NCBI GenBank assembly: GCA_963789165.1
Contig: CAWBJP010000007.1
Location: 1 to 64,000, forward strand
DNA length: 64,000 nucleotides
DNA from: CAWBJP01 sp963789165
GTDB taxonomy: Bacteria; Actinomycetota; Acidimicrobiia; IMCC26256; BP-133
Reading direction: 5' to 3'
Shown here: positions 53,806 through 62,732 of the stretch, in pieces
Position numbering within the stretch: the first letter of the stretch is position 1
Layout of the letters: each line of letters opens with the position of its first letter
Made by a program: the position numbers and the translations under genes
The notes under the pieces: model-generated
Told to the model about the DNA's origin: nothing
Seen by the model: only the letters and a program-made list of their open reading frames with translations
Databases searched by the model: none

Positions 53806-55000
53806 CGCTCACCCTGACCTCGGCTTCGCCGGTCCCGTGGAGACTGAAACGGCCACCCTTCAGCCAGCGCTGCACCGGCCGGATCTGCTGGCCGATACCG
53901 CCGGGATGGGTGGTCAGGGTGAAGAGGAGGAGTAACGGCCCGATGACGATGGGGGCCAGCTCACCGGGAAGGTTGGGGAGGCCCGGGATCTGGTTGATGG
54001 CCCCGTCGAGGTTGATCTTGCCGAAGACCAGGTAGTCGATGATGGAGAAGAAGGCGGCACCGATGATCACCCCGGTGCGGCTCCGGAGGCCGCCCACCAC
54101 GGTCATCAGCACGAAGATCAGGGCCAGCTGGAAGCTGAACTGGTCGAGCACGACCGAGGTGACGTTGTGGGCCAGGAGGGCGCCGCCGAGACCGGCGAAC
54201 ACGCCGGCTACCACGAAGGCCATCAGCGTGTACACCTTGACGTCGGCGCCGAAGGTGGCCGCCACCCTGGGGTTCTCCCGCAGGGCCAGGAGGGCCCGGC
54301 CGCCCTTGGTTTTCATGAGCCGCCAGTCCACCCAGATCACGGCGCCCAGGAAGGCGAGGCACAGGTAGTAGTAGCGGTAGTCGCTCTGGAACATAGCCGG
54401 CTTGGGCGCGGGCTGGCCGGCCGAGCCGCCCGTCAGGGCCTGGATGTTGAAGAGCGTGTCCTGGGCCATGAGCCCGTAGGAGAGGGTGACGAGTGCGAAG
54501 TAGAGGCCGGTCACCCGCAGGCTGACGGCGCCCAGCACCAGGGCCTGGAAGGCGCCGACGGCCATGGCCATGGCGACGGCGGCGAAGAACGGCTGGCCGT
54601 GGACGGTCACCATGTAGGCCGAGGTGAAGGCGCCGATGCCGACGAAGGCCTGGTGTCCGAGTGAGATCTGCCCCGTGTACCCCAGCAGCACGTTGAGGGA
54701 CAGGCCGATGATGGCGTAGATGACCGCCTGGGTGTAGATGTTGGCTTCCACCGGGTCCCGCAGCAGCGGGATCACGAAGACCACGAGGGCCACCGCCGCC
54801 CAGACCAGCCCCCGGGCCAGCCAGCCGGCGGGAGAGGGTGAGAAGGGCGCGGCGGCCTCCACCACGATGGTTTCGGCGCCCGGCGCAACCTCCACCTCGA
54901 CCACGTCGGCCCCGATGGTGGTGGCTCCGGCGGCGGCCGGGACGGGGATGCCATGGCCGTGGTTGCGCAGCCGGCTGGAGACAGCCCGGAGCACGCTCAC
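53792..55000 (-). CDS. livM: Branched-chain amino acid-type permease LivM
   Basis: This is a permease of about 402 residues from GTG 55,000, overlapping the livH stop. The first 70 residues are cytoplasmic and Ala/Glu-rich. Then come about nine helices: IYTQAVIYAIIGLSLNVLLG, YTGQISLGHQAFVGIGAFTS and VSLRVTGLYFALVTLSYGLM, the LivM blocks. The EAA-like loop is RALLALRENPRVAATFGADV. It forms the channel with LivH. Confidence 0.88.
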   Translation of the reverse strand: MSVLRAVSSRLRNHGHGIPVPAAAGATTIGADVVEVEVAPGAETIVVEAAAPFSPSPAGWLARGLVWAAVALVVFVIPLLRDPVEANIYTQAVIYAIIGLSLNVLLGYTGQISLGHQAFVGIGAFTSAYMVTVHGQPFFAAVAMAMAVGAFQALVLGAVSLRVTGLYFALVTLSYGLMAQDTLFNIQALTGGSAGQPAPKPAMFQSDYRYYYLCLAFLGAVIWVDWRLMKTKGGRALLALRENPRVAATFGADVKVYTLMAFVVAGVFAGLGGALLAHNVTSVVLDQFSFQLALIFVLMTVVGGLRSRTGVIIGAAFFSIIDYLVFGKINLDGAINQIPGLPNLPGELAPIVIGPLLLLFTLTTHPGGIGQQIRPVQRWLKGGRFSLHGTGEAEVRVSDVRA

Positions 55001-55965
55001 TAGGCCGCCTTGCCCAGCAGGCCCTGGGGCCGGATGGCCAGCACCCCGACGAGGAGGAGGAAGACGGCCAGGGTCCCCGGACCGGGGATGCCGGCGAACA
55101 TGGGGTCGCCTCCGAGGTCGATGGCGAACGCCTGGACGATGCCCACCACCACGCCGCCCACGAAGGCGCCGGGAAGACTGGTCATGCCCCCCAGCACGGC
55201 CGCGGTGAAGGCGGGGATCAAGGTGGACGTCGTGATGAAGCTCGGTCCGAAGTTCTGCACCACCCCGGCCGTGAGGACGCCGCCCAAGCCGCCGAGGACG
55301 GCGGCCAGGCCCCACACCAGGCTGGACAGGCGCCGCACGCTGATCCCCATCAACTCGGTGGCCACCGGCTCCTGGCTCACGGCCAGGATGGCCAGGCCGA
55401 GGTTGGTCCGGGAGAAGAACAGAGCGAGCGCCACAGCCAGGATGATGAGGGTGGCGAGGATCAGCATCCGCTGGTCTGACACCTGGATGCCGAGCACAGA
55501 CACCCGGTCGAATCGCCCGAGCGCCGGCTGGATGAAGCGCAGTCTCGCTTCGCCCAGCCAGATCTCCACTCCGATGGCGAGAAGCGACACGCCGGCGGTG
55601 GCGACCAGCAGGGTCACGCGGGGGGCGTCGAACAGGCGCCGGATGATGACGCGCTCAGTGAGCAGGCCCATGGCCAGGGCGGCGAGCAGAGCGAGCGCGA
55701 TCGCCGGGATGTAGGGAATGCCGTTGGTGTGCGCGGCCCACAGGGCGTAGACGGCCACGGTCCCGAACTCGCCCTGGGCGAAGTTGAACACGCCCGACGA
55801 CTTGTAGATGAGCACCAGGCCCAGAGCCACGAGGCCGTACCCCGCCCCGGTGATGAGGCCGATGACCAAGGCCTGCTCCGAGCCGACGGCCACCAGTCCC
55901 AGCACCGCCGCCAGCGCGACGACGGTGCCGGTGAGCGCCCCCCGATGGGCGAGGACGGCTGACAC
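55000..55965 (-). CDS. livH: Branched-chain amino acid-type permease LivH
   Basis: This 321-residue permease shows LVIGLITGAGYGLVALGLVL, SSGVFNFAQGEFGTVAVYAL and LAILAVSQEPVATELMGISV, all LivH motifs, and about eight helices. It overlaps livM by a shared TAG/GTG and follows the binding protein by 6 bp. With LivK, M, G and F it makes a complete importer; amino acid, amide or urea substrates are possible. Confidence 0.88.
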   Translation of the reverse strand: MSAVLAHRGALTGTVVALAAVLGLVAVGSEQALVIGLITGAGYGLVALGLVLIYKSSGVFNFAQGEFGTVAVYALWAAHTNGIPYIPAIALALLAALAMGLLTERVIIRRLFDAPRVTLLVATAGVSLLAIGVEIWLGEARLRFIQPALGRFDRVSVLGIQVSDQRMLILATLIILAVALALFFSRTNLGLAILAVSQEPVATELMGISVRRLSSLVWGLAAVLGGLGGVLTAGVVQNFGPSFITTSTLIPAFTAAVLGGMTSLPGAFVGGVVVGIVQAFAIDLGGDPMFAGIPGPGTLAVFLLLVGVLAIRPQGLLGKAA

Positions 55966-55971
55966 CTGGGC

Positions 55972-57492
55972 CTAGAAGCCGGTGGCGAAGGTGGCGGCTG
56001 TCTTGTACTTGCGGGCCGAGCAGTCAGCCTCGAGGAGGTGCATGGACTTGGCCCCGAAGCGGATGCTCCCCGTGTAGCTCACGATCGGGTAGACGTTGGA
56101 GTTGAACTCCTTACCCGAGGTGAGGGTGGACAGGAAGCTCTGGCGGGACAGGTCCTGCCCGTTGGCCTCGAGCATCCTGTGGAGCACCTTGTTGAGGCCC
56201 CATTCCGCCAAGCCGATGTCGTCGCCTTCCCCGCCGGCGTACTTGGCGTAGGCCGGCTTGTAGTCCGGGTCGAGCCGGTCGATGGCGTCGAGCTGGGGGA
56301 AGGGGGAGAGGAACTTGGCCGCCCCGATAGCCGGGCAGCCGGCCTCAGCCACGATGTTGAGTCCGTTGGTGACGCCCGGGCCGATGTAGACCGGGTTGTA
56401 GGCCTGCGCCTGGGCGTTGGTGGCCAGCTTGATGAAGTTGACCGGCGACGTGAGGATGTTCACGATCTCCGCCCCGGAGATTTTGAGCTCGTTGGCCTCG
56501 GAGAGCAGTTCGGAGTCGGAGGCGTTCTTCCCGATCCGGCTGTTGCGCACGATCGTCAGGCCGGCCTGCTCGGCGGCGGCGGTCATCGCCCGCTGGGTCT
56601 CGTTCAGGGCCGGCGTGTTGTTGATGACGATGGCGATGTTCTTCTTGCCGATCTTGTTCTTGGCCAGCTGGGCCAGGAGCGGGGCCTGCTGGGCGTAGGT
56701 CTGCGAGACGGCGAAGTACGTGTTCAGGCCGCTGAGTCCGTCCTCGTTGACACCGCCCGAGAGGAACGGCACCCCTGCCGCCGCCGCGTAGCGGGCGCAG
56801 GCGGTGATCTGCTCGGATCCGGCTGCCCCGATGAGGGCGAACACCTTCTCCTGCTCGACCATCTCCCGGCACACCTGGACGGCCCGGGAGGGATTGAACT
56901 GGTCGTCCCGGAAAATGATCTCGACGTTGCGGCCGAAGACGCCACCCTTCTCGGCCACGTGCTTCCAGTAGACGTCCTTGCCCTTGTCGAAGGCGTTCTG
57001 GGGGAAGGGTGCCGCCCCGGTCACGGGGGCGTGGATGCCGATCTTGATCACCTTGTCGGTGACGCCGGTCCGGTCGACATTGGCACTGGGAGCGGGGGCC
57101 GCAGGCTGGCCGGGGGCCGGTGCGGCCGGAGCCGGTTGACCCGGGGCCGGGGCCGGCTGACCCGAGGCGGCGTTGCTGGGGGCCGCCTGGCCGGAACGGG
57201 CCGGCGCCGCCGTGGCGGGCGTCGAGGCCGCCGGCTTCGAAGTGGCGGCCGGCGTGCTCGGAGCCGACGGCGTGGCCGCCGGCGCACCGGCGCCGGCGCC
57301 CGCGCCGGCGTCGCCAGCAGCAGGATCGGGCGTCGCCGGGGTGCCGGGGTCGGTCGTCGCCGCGTCGCCGGTGTTGCTCTGTTCAGCCGGAGCCGGAGCG
57401 GCGGAGGTGTCCTTGGTTTCGCCCTTCTGCCCGCAGGCGGCTGCGACGAGCAGGGCCAGCAGTAGGGCGGCGCAGCGAACGGGACGCTTCAT
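55972..57492 (-). CDS. livK: Branched-chain-type binding lipoprotein LivK-like
   Basis: This is a lipoprotein of about 506 residues with lipobox LLVAAACG near the N-terminus (starts MKRPVRCAALLLALL). A linker of about 110 residues rich in Ala, Pro and Thr (residues about 25-135) tethers the binding domain: GVTDKVIKIGIHAPVTGAAP, VEIIFRDDQFNPSRAVQVCR, FALIGAAGSEQITACARYAA and IGPGVTNGLNIVAEAGCPAI. The type 1 fold is clear. A second Met upstream (57,498) is possible. It shares the operon with the permeases and ATPases. Confidence 0.88.
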   Translation of the reverse strand: MKRPVRCAALLLALLVAAACGQKGETKDTSAAPAPAEQSNTGDAATTDPGTPATPDPAAGDAGAGAGAGAPAATPSAPSTPAATSKPAASTPATAAPARSGQAAPSNAASGQPAPAPGQPAPAAPAPGQPAAPAPSANVDRTGVTDKVIKIGIHAPVTGAAPFPQNAFDKGKDVYWKHVAEKGGVFGRNVEIIFRDDQFNPSRAVQVCREMVEQEKVFALIGAAGSEQITACARYAAAAGVPFLSGGVNEDGLSGLNTYFAVSQTYAQQAPLLAQLAKNKIGKKNIAIVINNTPALNETQRAMTAAAEQAGLTIVRNSRIGKNASDSELLSEANELKISGAEIVNILTSPVNFIKLATNAQAQAYNPVYIGPGVTNGLNIVAEAGCPAIGAAKFLSPFPQLDAIDRLDPDYKPAYAKYAGGEGDDIGLAEWGLNKVLHRMLEANGQDLSRQSFLSTLTSGKEFNSNVYPIVSYTGSIRFGAKSMHLLEADCSARKYKTAATFATGF

Positions 57493-57513
57493 GGTCACAC
57501 TCCTGTGGGCGAG

Positions 57514-58635
57514 TCAGAACTGGGCGTCGCCGCCGGAATGACGGCGGGCGAGCGCGCGGGACAGGCCTCCGGCCCGGGGCCAGTACGGGAGCGGGCGGCC
57601 TCCGGGACCGAGGATGAGCCCGACGAGGAGCGCCAGGCCGAAGGCGACCGGCAAGAGCAGGACGGTGGGTGCCGGGATGTCCTCCCAGAACCCGACGACC
57701 GGCTGAGCTTGGAACGTGCCGGAGACGGGAGCCGGGGTCTGCGGGGCGGCCACCAGTTCTGCGGTGGCCTCCGTGGCGGGAACGTCGGGAACCATCGGCT
57801 CGTAGGTCGTGAAGGTTGGCTGACCACTGGGGAAGGCGAGGGGATCAGAGAAGGTGGCGCCGGCCGTCGGCACGGCGTAGGGCACCTCGGTGAAGGGCAC
57901 GCTGGACTCGGCGTAGCTGGGCGGGGCGAAGGAGCCGTCGGGCAGGATCTCGTACTGCGAACCGGGATCGTCCGTCACCGACGAGGCGCTGGCCACCATC
58001 TCCACCACCACGTTGCCGGTGTCGAAGTCACTCCAGGCGACCTGGGCCGGAGCCGGTGAGGTGGTGGCGTCGAGGCCGAGGACGACGCCGTTCTGGGCCA
58101 GGGGGGCGATCGGGTCCACCCACTGGCTGCCCAGCGCGGTGAGGTCGAAGGTCCAGGAGCCGTCCTCCCCGCGCACGCCCTCCACCTGGAACAGGCTGCA
58201 GTCGGACTGGGGGCGGTCACGCCAGGCGGCGTTCTTGCCCGGGCCCCACGGGATGATGGCCGGGCAGGCCAGCACCTTGGCCCCGGTGGAGTTGATGTTG
58301 CCGCTGGGGGCTTCCTTCATGATCAGCTTCAGCGACTCGACCAGTCCTCCGGCGGGGACGATCACTTCGATACCCACGGCGGCCAGCAAGACAGGCTGAC
58401 CGGCGGCCACCGCCACGGCGGTGGCGTCACCCGGCACGGTGGGCGGGGGGGGCACGGGAGGGAGTGCCGGCCGCAGCGGATTGCCTTCGGGCTCGCCCTC
58501 CTGGGGGCCCTGGATGCGGTTCCACCAACCGTCCTGGGTGGCCCTCGCCGTCGCCGCCGGGTCTCCTCCCCCCAGCTCGTAAGCCGCCGCCGGCCGGACA
58601 GGCGCGACGACCACGAGCATGGTGAGCACCACCAC
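57514..58635 (-). CDS. Exported anchored protein of unknown function
   Basis: This 373-residue protein has a signal peptide (VVLTMLVVVAPVRPAAAYEL), a Pro-rich stretch, a large extracytoplasmic region (LLAAVGIEVIVPAGGLVESL, VLACPAIIPWGPGKNAAWRD, LFQVEGVRGEDGSWTFDLTA), a second Pro/Thr linker, and a C-terminal helix (VLLLPVAFGLALLVGLILGP). Four cysteines lie in the first half. It precedes livK by 15 bp, so it is likely part of the importer operon. I do not recognise the family. Confidence 0.65.
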   Translation of the reverse strand: MVVLTMLVVVAPVRPAAAYELGGGDPAATARATQDGWWNRIQGPQEGEPEGNPLRPALPPVPPPPTVPGDATAVAVAAGQPVLLAAVGIEVIVPAGGLVESLKLIMKEAPSGNINSTGAKVLACPAIIPWGPGKNAAWRDRPQSDCSLFQVEGVRGEDGSWTFDLTALGSQWVDPIAPLAQNGVVLGLDATTSPAPAQVAWSDFDTGNVVVEMVASASSVTDDPGSQYEILPDGSFAPPSYAESSVPFTEVPYAVPTAGATFSDPLAFPSGQPTFTTYEPMVPDVPATEATAELVAAPQTPAPVSGTFQAQPVVGFWEDIPAPTVLLLPVAFGLALLVGLILGPGGRPLPYWPRAGGLSRALARRHSGGDAQF

Positions 58636-58717
58636 AGCCAGCGCGGGAGCTTCGGCGGCGCCCCCAGCGACGCGACAAATCAGACATCACAGATAAATGG
58701 TACTCGTCGGTATCTTG

Positions 58718-58754
58718 TTGTCCCAAGCGGGACAATTGTGTCCCAAGCGGGAAA
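58718..58754. promoter_or_regulatory. Two tandem TCCCAAGCGGGA operator-like palindromes
   Basis: TTGTCCC-AAGC-GGGACAA (58,718-58,735) is a perfect palindrome; a second TGTCCCAAGCGGGAAA (58,739-58,754) is repeated exactly 20 bp away, about two helical turns. They lie upstream of the minus-strand gene at 58,635 and downstream of korB. On the minus strand TTGGGA, an 18-bp spacer and TACCAT follow toward that gene. This is a likely binding site for a regulator of the liv operon. The rest of 58,636-58,795 shows no gene. Confidence 0.5.
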
Positions 58755-58795
58755 TCTTCCCCGACGAGAGGCGGGTCACACCCGAAAGCGGGTGG

Positions 58796-59866
58796 TCACG
58801 CCTCCCAGGTGGACCCGGAGTTGAGCAGGGCTTCGAGGTTCCCCAGACCCTCGCGTTCGGTGGCATCGGCGATCTGGCGGTTCATGGCGTCGCCGTACAC
58901 CGGCCGCTCCACCGCCCGGAACACACCCACGGGCGTGGGCTGGCTGGGCGAGTCAGCCAGCCGGGACAGGCAGAAGGCGAGCGAGGGGTCATGGCGGGCT
59001 TCGTCGTGGACGAGGAGCCGGTCCTCCCCCACGTCGGCCACCTCCACGATCTCCGTCTCGCCGCCGGCGTTCATGATCACGCCCCGCTGGCTGTCCTTGC
59101 CGAAGCGGATGGGCTGGCCGTGGTGAAGATCGATCAGCATCTCGGCCCGGGCGTCCCGGGCGGTGACGGCTTCGAAGGCCCCGTCGTTGAAGACGTTGCA
59201 GTTCTGATAGACCTCGACGAAGGCGCTGCCGTGGTGGGCCTGGGCCCGACGGAAGATCTCCTGCATGTGCTTGCGGTCCATGTCGTGGGTGCGGGCCACG
59301 AAGGTGGCTTCGGAGCCGATGGCCAGCGAGATGGGGTTGAAGGGGTGGTCGATGGAGCCGAAGGGCGTCGACTTCGTCACCTTGCCGACCTCGCTGGTGG
59401 GCGAGTACTGGCCCTTGGTCAGCCCGTAGATCTGGTTGTTGAACAGCAGGATGGTCAGGTCGACGTTGCGGCGCAGGGCGTGGATGAGATGGTTCCCGCC
59501 GATGGACAGCCCGTCGCCGTCGCCGGTGATGACCCACACGTCGAGGTCGGGACGGGCCACCGCGATCCCGGTGGCGATGGCCGGCGCCCGGCCGTGGATG
59601 GAGTGCAACCCGTAGGTGTTCATGTAGTACGGGAACCGGGACGAGCACCCGATCCCCGAGACGAAGACGAGGTTCTCGGGGGCGACGCCGAGCTCAGGGA
59701 GCAGGAGCTGGACGGCGGTGAGCACTGAGTAGTCACCGCAGCCCGGACACCAGCGGACCTCCTGGTCCGACTGGAAGTCCTTCCTGGTGAACGTGACAGG
59801 TTCGGCGTGACCGTTGCCGTCGCCGTTGGTGGTGGTCGCGGTGGCGTGGCCGTTCGTCTCGGTCAT
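58796..59866 (-). CDS. korB: 2-oxoacid:ferredoxin oxidoreductase beta subunit (KorB-like)
   Basis: This 356-residue TPP-binding beta subunit works with the alpha/gamma fusion upstream to oxidise 2-oxoglutarate or another 2-oxoacid to acyl-CoA with ferredoxin. Motifs: EVRWCPGCGDYSVLTAVQLL (cluster Cys), VFVSGIGCSSRFPYYMNTYG, VWVITGDGDGLSIGGNHLIH (TPP site) and LLFNNQIYGLTKGQYSPTSE. The TPP GDGD motif and the following NNxIYGL are canonical. It ends 160 bp before the liv-side region. Confidence 0.9.
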   Translation of the reverse strand: MTETNGHATATTTNGDGNGHAEPVTFTRKDFQSDQEVRWCPGCGDYSVLTAVQLLLPELGVAPENLVFVSGIGCSSRFPYYMNTYGLHSIHGRAPAIATGIAVARPDLDVWVITGDGDGLSIGGNHLIHALRRNVDLTILLFNNQIYGLTKGQYSPTSEVGKVTKSTPFGSIDHPFNPISLAIGSEATFVARTHDMDRKHMQEIFRRAQAHHGSAFVEVYQNCNVFNDGAFEAVTARDARAEMLIDLHHGQPIRFGKDSQRGVIMNAGGETEIVEVADVGEDRLLVHDEARHDPSLAFCLSRLADSPSQPTPVGVFRAVERPVYGDAMNRQIADATEREGLGNLEALLNSGSTWEA

Positions 59867-59867
59867 G

Positions 59868-61727
59868 TCAGTCGGTCAGCTCCATGATGCAGGCCTCGAT
59901 CTCCGAGGCCCGGAAGTGGATGCCCTTGATCTTGTTGAGCCCGACCACATCGACGTCGTAGTCCATCCGGAGCAGCTTCGAGAGCTGGCCCAGGTTGAGC
60001 TCGGGAACGAGCACCCTGTCGTAGCTGGCCAGAACCTCGCCGAGGTTGGCCGGGAACGGGTTGAGGTGCACGAGGTGGGCCAGGTCGACCCGGCGGTTGC
60101 GGGCCCGGGCCCGGTAGACGCCGGCGTGGAGGACGCCCCAGGTTCCCCCCCAGCCGAGGACCAGGAGGCGGGAGCCCTCGACCTTGTCGACTTCGAGGAG
60201 GGGGATGTCCTTGGCGATCCCGGCCACCTTGGCCGCCCGGAGGCGAACCATCTTCTCGTGGTTCTCGGGCTCGTAGGAGATGTTGCCCGTCCCGTCCTCC
60301 TTCTCGAGACCGCCGATGCGGTGCATGAGGCCGGGCGTGCCGGGGATGGCCCAGGGCCGGGCCAGCGTCTCGGGATCCCGCAGGTAGGGCCAGTACTCCT
60401 CACCGTGGTTCTTCTCGGTGGCGAACTCGACCCGCAGGTCGGGGAGGTCGGCGACGTTGGGGATCAGCCACGGCTCGGCGGCGTTGGCCAGGTAGCCATC
60501 GGAGAGGAGGAAGACCGGGGTGCGGTACTTGAGGGCGATCCGGACCGCCTCCAGGGCGGCGTCGAAGCAGTGCCCGGGCGACCTGGCCGCCACGATCGGG
60601 ACCGGCGCCTCGCCGTGGCGACCGAACATGACGTGCAGCAGGTCGGCCTGCTCGGTCTTCGTCGGGAGCCCGGTGGAGGGCCCGCCCCGCTGGATGTCGA
60701 CGATGACGAGGGGCAACTCGAGGCTCACGGCCAGACCGATGGTCTCCGACTTGAGGTCGATGCCGGGGCCGCTGGTGGTGGTCAGTCCCAGCTGGCCGGC
60801 GAAGGCGGCCCCGAGGGCGGCGCCGATGCCGCCGATCTCGTCCTCCGCCTGCATGGTGCGCACGCCGAACGACTTGTGCTTCGACAGCTCGTGGAGAATG
60901 TCGGACGCGGGGGTGATGGGGTACGAGCCGAGGAACAGGTCGAGGCCCGACTGCCGGCTGGCGGCCAGCATCCCGTAGGCGAGGGCCACGTTGCCGGTGA
61001 TGTTGCGGTAGCGGCCCTTGGGCAGGACGGCGGGGGCGATCTCGAAGGAGTGCTGGAACAGCTCGGCGGTCTCGCCGAAGTTGAACCCGGCCTTGTAAGC
61101 GGCGAGGTTGGCGTCGCGCACGATGGGCTTGTTGGCAAAGCGCTGGCTGATCCAGTCGAACACCGGCTCGATCGGCCGCGAGTACATCCACGACACCACG
61201 CCGAGGGCGAAGAAGTTCTTGGACCGCTCGGCGTCGCGGGGCTTGGCGCCGGTCTCCTTGGCTGCCTCGAGCGTCATCGAGGTCATCGGCACCTCATAGA
61301 CGGTGAAGGCGTCGAGCGACCCGTCCTCCAGCGGATTGGCGGTGTAGCCGGCCTTGTCGAGGTTGCGGGTCTCGAAGGCATCGGAGTTGAGGATGATGGC
61401 GGCGCCCGGCATCAGGTCGCGCACGCAGGCCTTGAGGGCGGCCGGGTTCATGGCCACGAGGACGTTGGGCGTGTCGCCCGGCGTGGAGATGTCGTGGTCG
61501 GAGATGTGCACCTGGAAGGCGGAGACGCCCGCCACCGTGCCGGCCGGAGCCCGGATCTCGGCGGGGTAGTCGGGCATGGTGGCCAGGTCGTTGCCGAAGG
61601 CGGCGGATACCTCGGTGAAGCGGTCACCGGTGAGCTGCATCCCGTCGCCGGAGTCGCCGGCGAACTTGATGACGACCCGGTCGAGGGTCTCGCGACTACG
61701 GGAGGAGGGGATGGCTTCTGTGCCCAT
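59868..61727 (-). CDS. korA: 2-oxoacid:ferredoxin oxidoreductase alpha-gamma fusion (KorA-like)
   Basis: This 619-residue protein starts at ATG 61,727. The N-terminal gamma domain is LDRVVIKFAGDSGDGMQLTG and IRAPAGTVAGVSAFQVHISD. The alpha domain follows: LDLFLGSYPITPASDILHEL, VRTMQAEDEIGGIGAALGAA, GLTTTSGPGIDLKSETIGLA and VDIQRGGPSTGLPTKTEQAD. The C-terminal part is LGWGGTWGVLHAGVYRARAR. Fused gamma-alpha subunits are usual for actinobacterial KorA. It overlaps nothing and is followed by korB after 1 bp. Confidence 0.92.
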   Translation of the reverse strand: MGTEAIPSSRSRETLDRVVIKFAGDSGDGMQLTGDRFTEVSAAFGNDLATMPDYPAEIRAPAGTVAGVSAFQVHISDHDISTPGDTPNVLVAMNPAALKACVRDLMPGAAIILNSDAFETRNLDKAGYTANPLEDGSLDAFTVYEVPMTSMTLEAAKETGAKPRDAERSKNFFALGVVSWMYSRPIEPVFDWISQRFANKPIVRDANLAAYKAGFNFGETAELFQHSFEIAPAVLPKGRYRNITGNVALAYGMLAASRQSGLDLFLGSYPITPASDILHELSKHKSFGVRTMQAEDEIGGIGAALGAAFAGQLGLTTTSGPGIDLKSETIGLAVSLELPLVIVDIQRGGPSTGLPTKTEQADLLHVMFGRHGEAPVPIVAARSPGHCFDAALEAVRIALKYRTPVFLLSDGYLANAAEPWLIPNVADLPDLRVEFATEKNHGEEYWPYLRDPETLARPWAIPGTPGLMHRIGGLEKEDGTGNISYEPENHEKMVRLRAAKVAGIAKDIPLLEVDKVEGSRLLVLGWGGTWGVLHAGVYRARARNRRVDLAHLVHLNPFPANLGEVLASYDRVLVPELNLGQLSKLLRMDYDVDVVGLNKIKGIHFRASEIEACIMELTD

Positions 61728-61829
61728 GTTCACCTCGGTCTCGGCGAAGCACGCATCTTTGCGGCGCCGAACCGGATGATACCGGCGGAGCCCGGAGATC
61801 CCGGCACTCACCAGAGATAGGCTGTGCCC

Positions 61830-62717
61830 ATGAACGAGGAACAGCTTCAGAAGATGCGCGACGGGGCCGGGTTCATCGCCGCCCTCGACCAGAGCGGCGG
61901 CAGCACACCCAAGGCCCTGAAGCTCTACGGCATTTCCGAGGACAGCTATTCAGGCGACGAGGAGATGTTCGACCGGATCCACGACATGCGGGCCCGCATC
62001 ATCAAGAGCCCGAGCTTCAACGGCGACCGGGTCCTCGGAGCCATCCTCTTCGAGAAGACGATGGACCGCCAGATCGACGGCCTCGACACCGGCGAGTACC
62101 TCTGGTCGAAGAAGAACATCATTCCGTTCTTGAAGATCGACAAGGGCATCGCCGAGGAAGCGGACGGCGTCCAGCTCATGAAGCCGATGCCGGGCCTGGA
62201 CGAGCTGTTGAAGCGGGGCGTGGCCCGCAACATGTTCGGGACCAAGGAGCGGTCGGTCATCAAGCTTGCCGACCCGGCGGGCGTGGAGGCCATCGCCGCG
62301 CAGCAGTTCGAGATCGGCAACCAGGTCCTACGCCACGGGCTGGTTCCCATCCTCGAGCCGGAGATCGACATTCGCTCACCGGAGAAGGCCGAGGCCGAGA
62401 AGCTCCTCAAACAGGCGCTGCTCTCCGGACTCGACCGGGTGCCCGAGGGTCAGCAGGTGATGTTCAAGCTCACCCTGCCGGAGATCGACGGCTTCTACAC
62501 CGAGCTGGTGGAGCATCCCAAGGTCCTCCGCGTGGTCGCCCTCTCCGGCGGATACAGCCGCCAGGAGGCGAATGACCGCCTGAGCCGCCAACCCGGTGTC
62601 GTCGCCAGCTTCTCGCGGGCCCTGACGGAAGGCCTGACCGCCCAGCAGAGCGATGAGGAGTTCGACGCTGCCCTCGACGCGTCGGTAGGCAGCATCTCCG
62701 CCGCATCATCCACCTGA
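61830..62717 (+). CDS. Fructose-bisphosphate aldolase, class I
   Basis: This Schiff-base aldolase cleaves fructose 1,6-bisphosphate. It has 295 residues from ATG 61,830 (an in-frame GTG at 61,824 adds two codons). It opens MNEEQLQKMRDGAGFIAALD, then QSGGSTPKALKLYGI. Active-site blocks follow: IPFLKIDKGIAEEADGVQLM, LVPILEPEIDIRSPEKAEAE, VMFKLTLPEIDGFYTELVEH with the catalytic Lys, and VVALSGGYSRQEANDRLSRQ. TAGGCT sits 8 bp before the ATG, so the mRNA may be leaderless. It is divergent from korA. Confidence 0.92.
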   Translation: MNEEQLQKMRDGAGFIAALDQSGGSTPKALKLYGISEDSYSGDEEMFDRIHDMRARIIKSPSFNGDRVLGAILFEKTMDRQIDGLDTGEYLWSKKNIIPFLKIDKGIAEEADGVQLMKPMPGLDELLKRGVARNMFGTKERSVIKLADPAGVEAIAAQQFEIGNQVLRHGLVPILEPEIDIRSPEKAEAEKLLKQALLSGLDRVPEGQQVMFKLTLPEIDGFYTELVEHPKVLRVVALSGGYSRQEANDRLSRQPGVVASFSRALTEGLTAQQSDEEFDAALDASVGSISAASST

Positions 62718-62732
62718 GGCCCGTCCCGGCGA

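Noticed and set aside
59814..61820. Long + strand open frame opposite korA
   Set aside because: It is a shadow of the well-supported KorA gene; high GC gives long frames on the opposite strand and it has no family motif.
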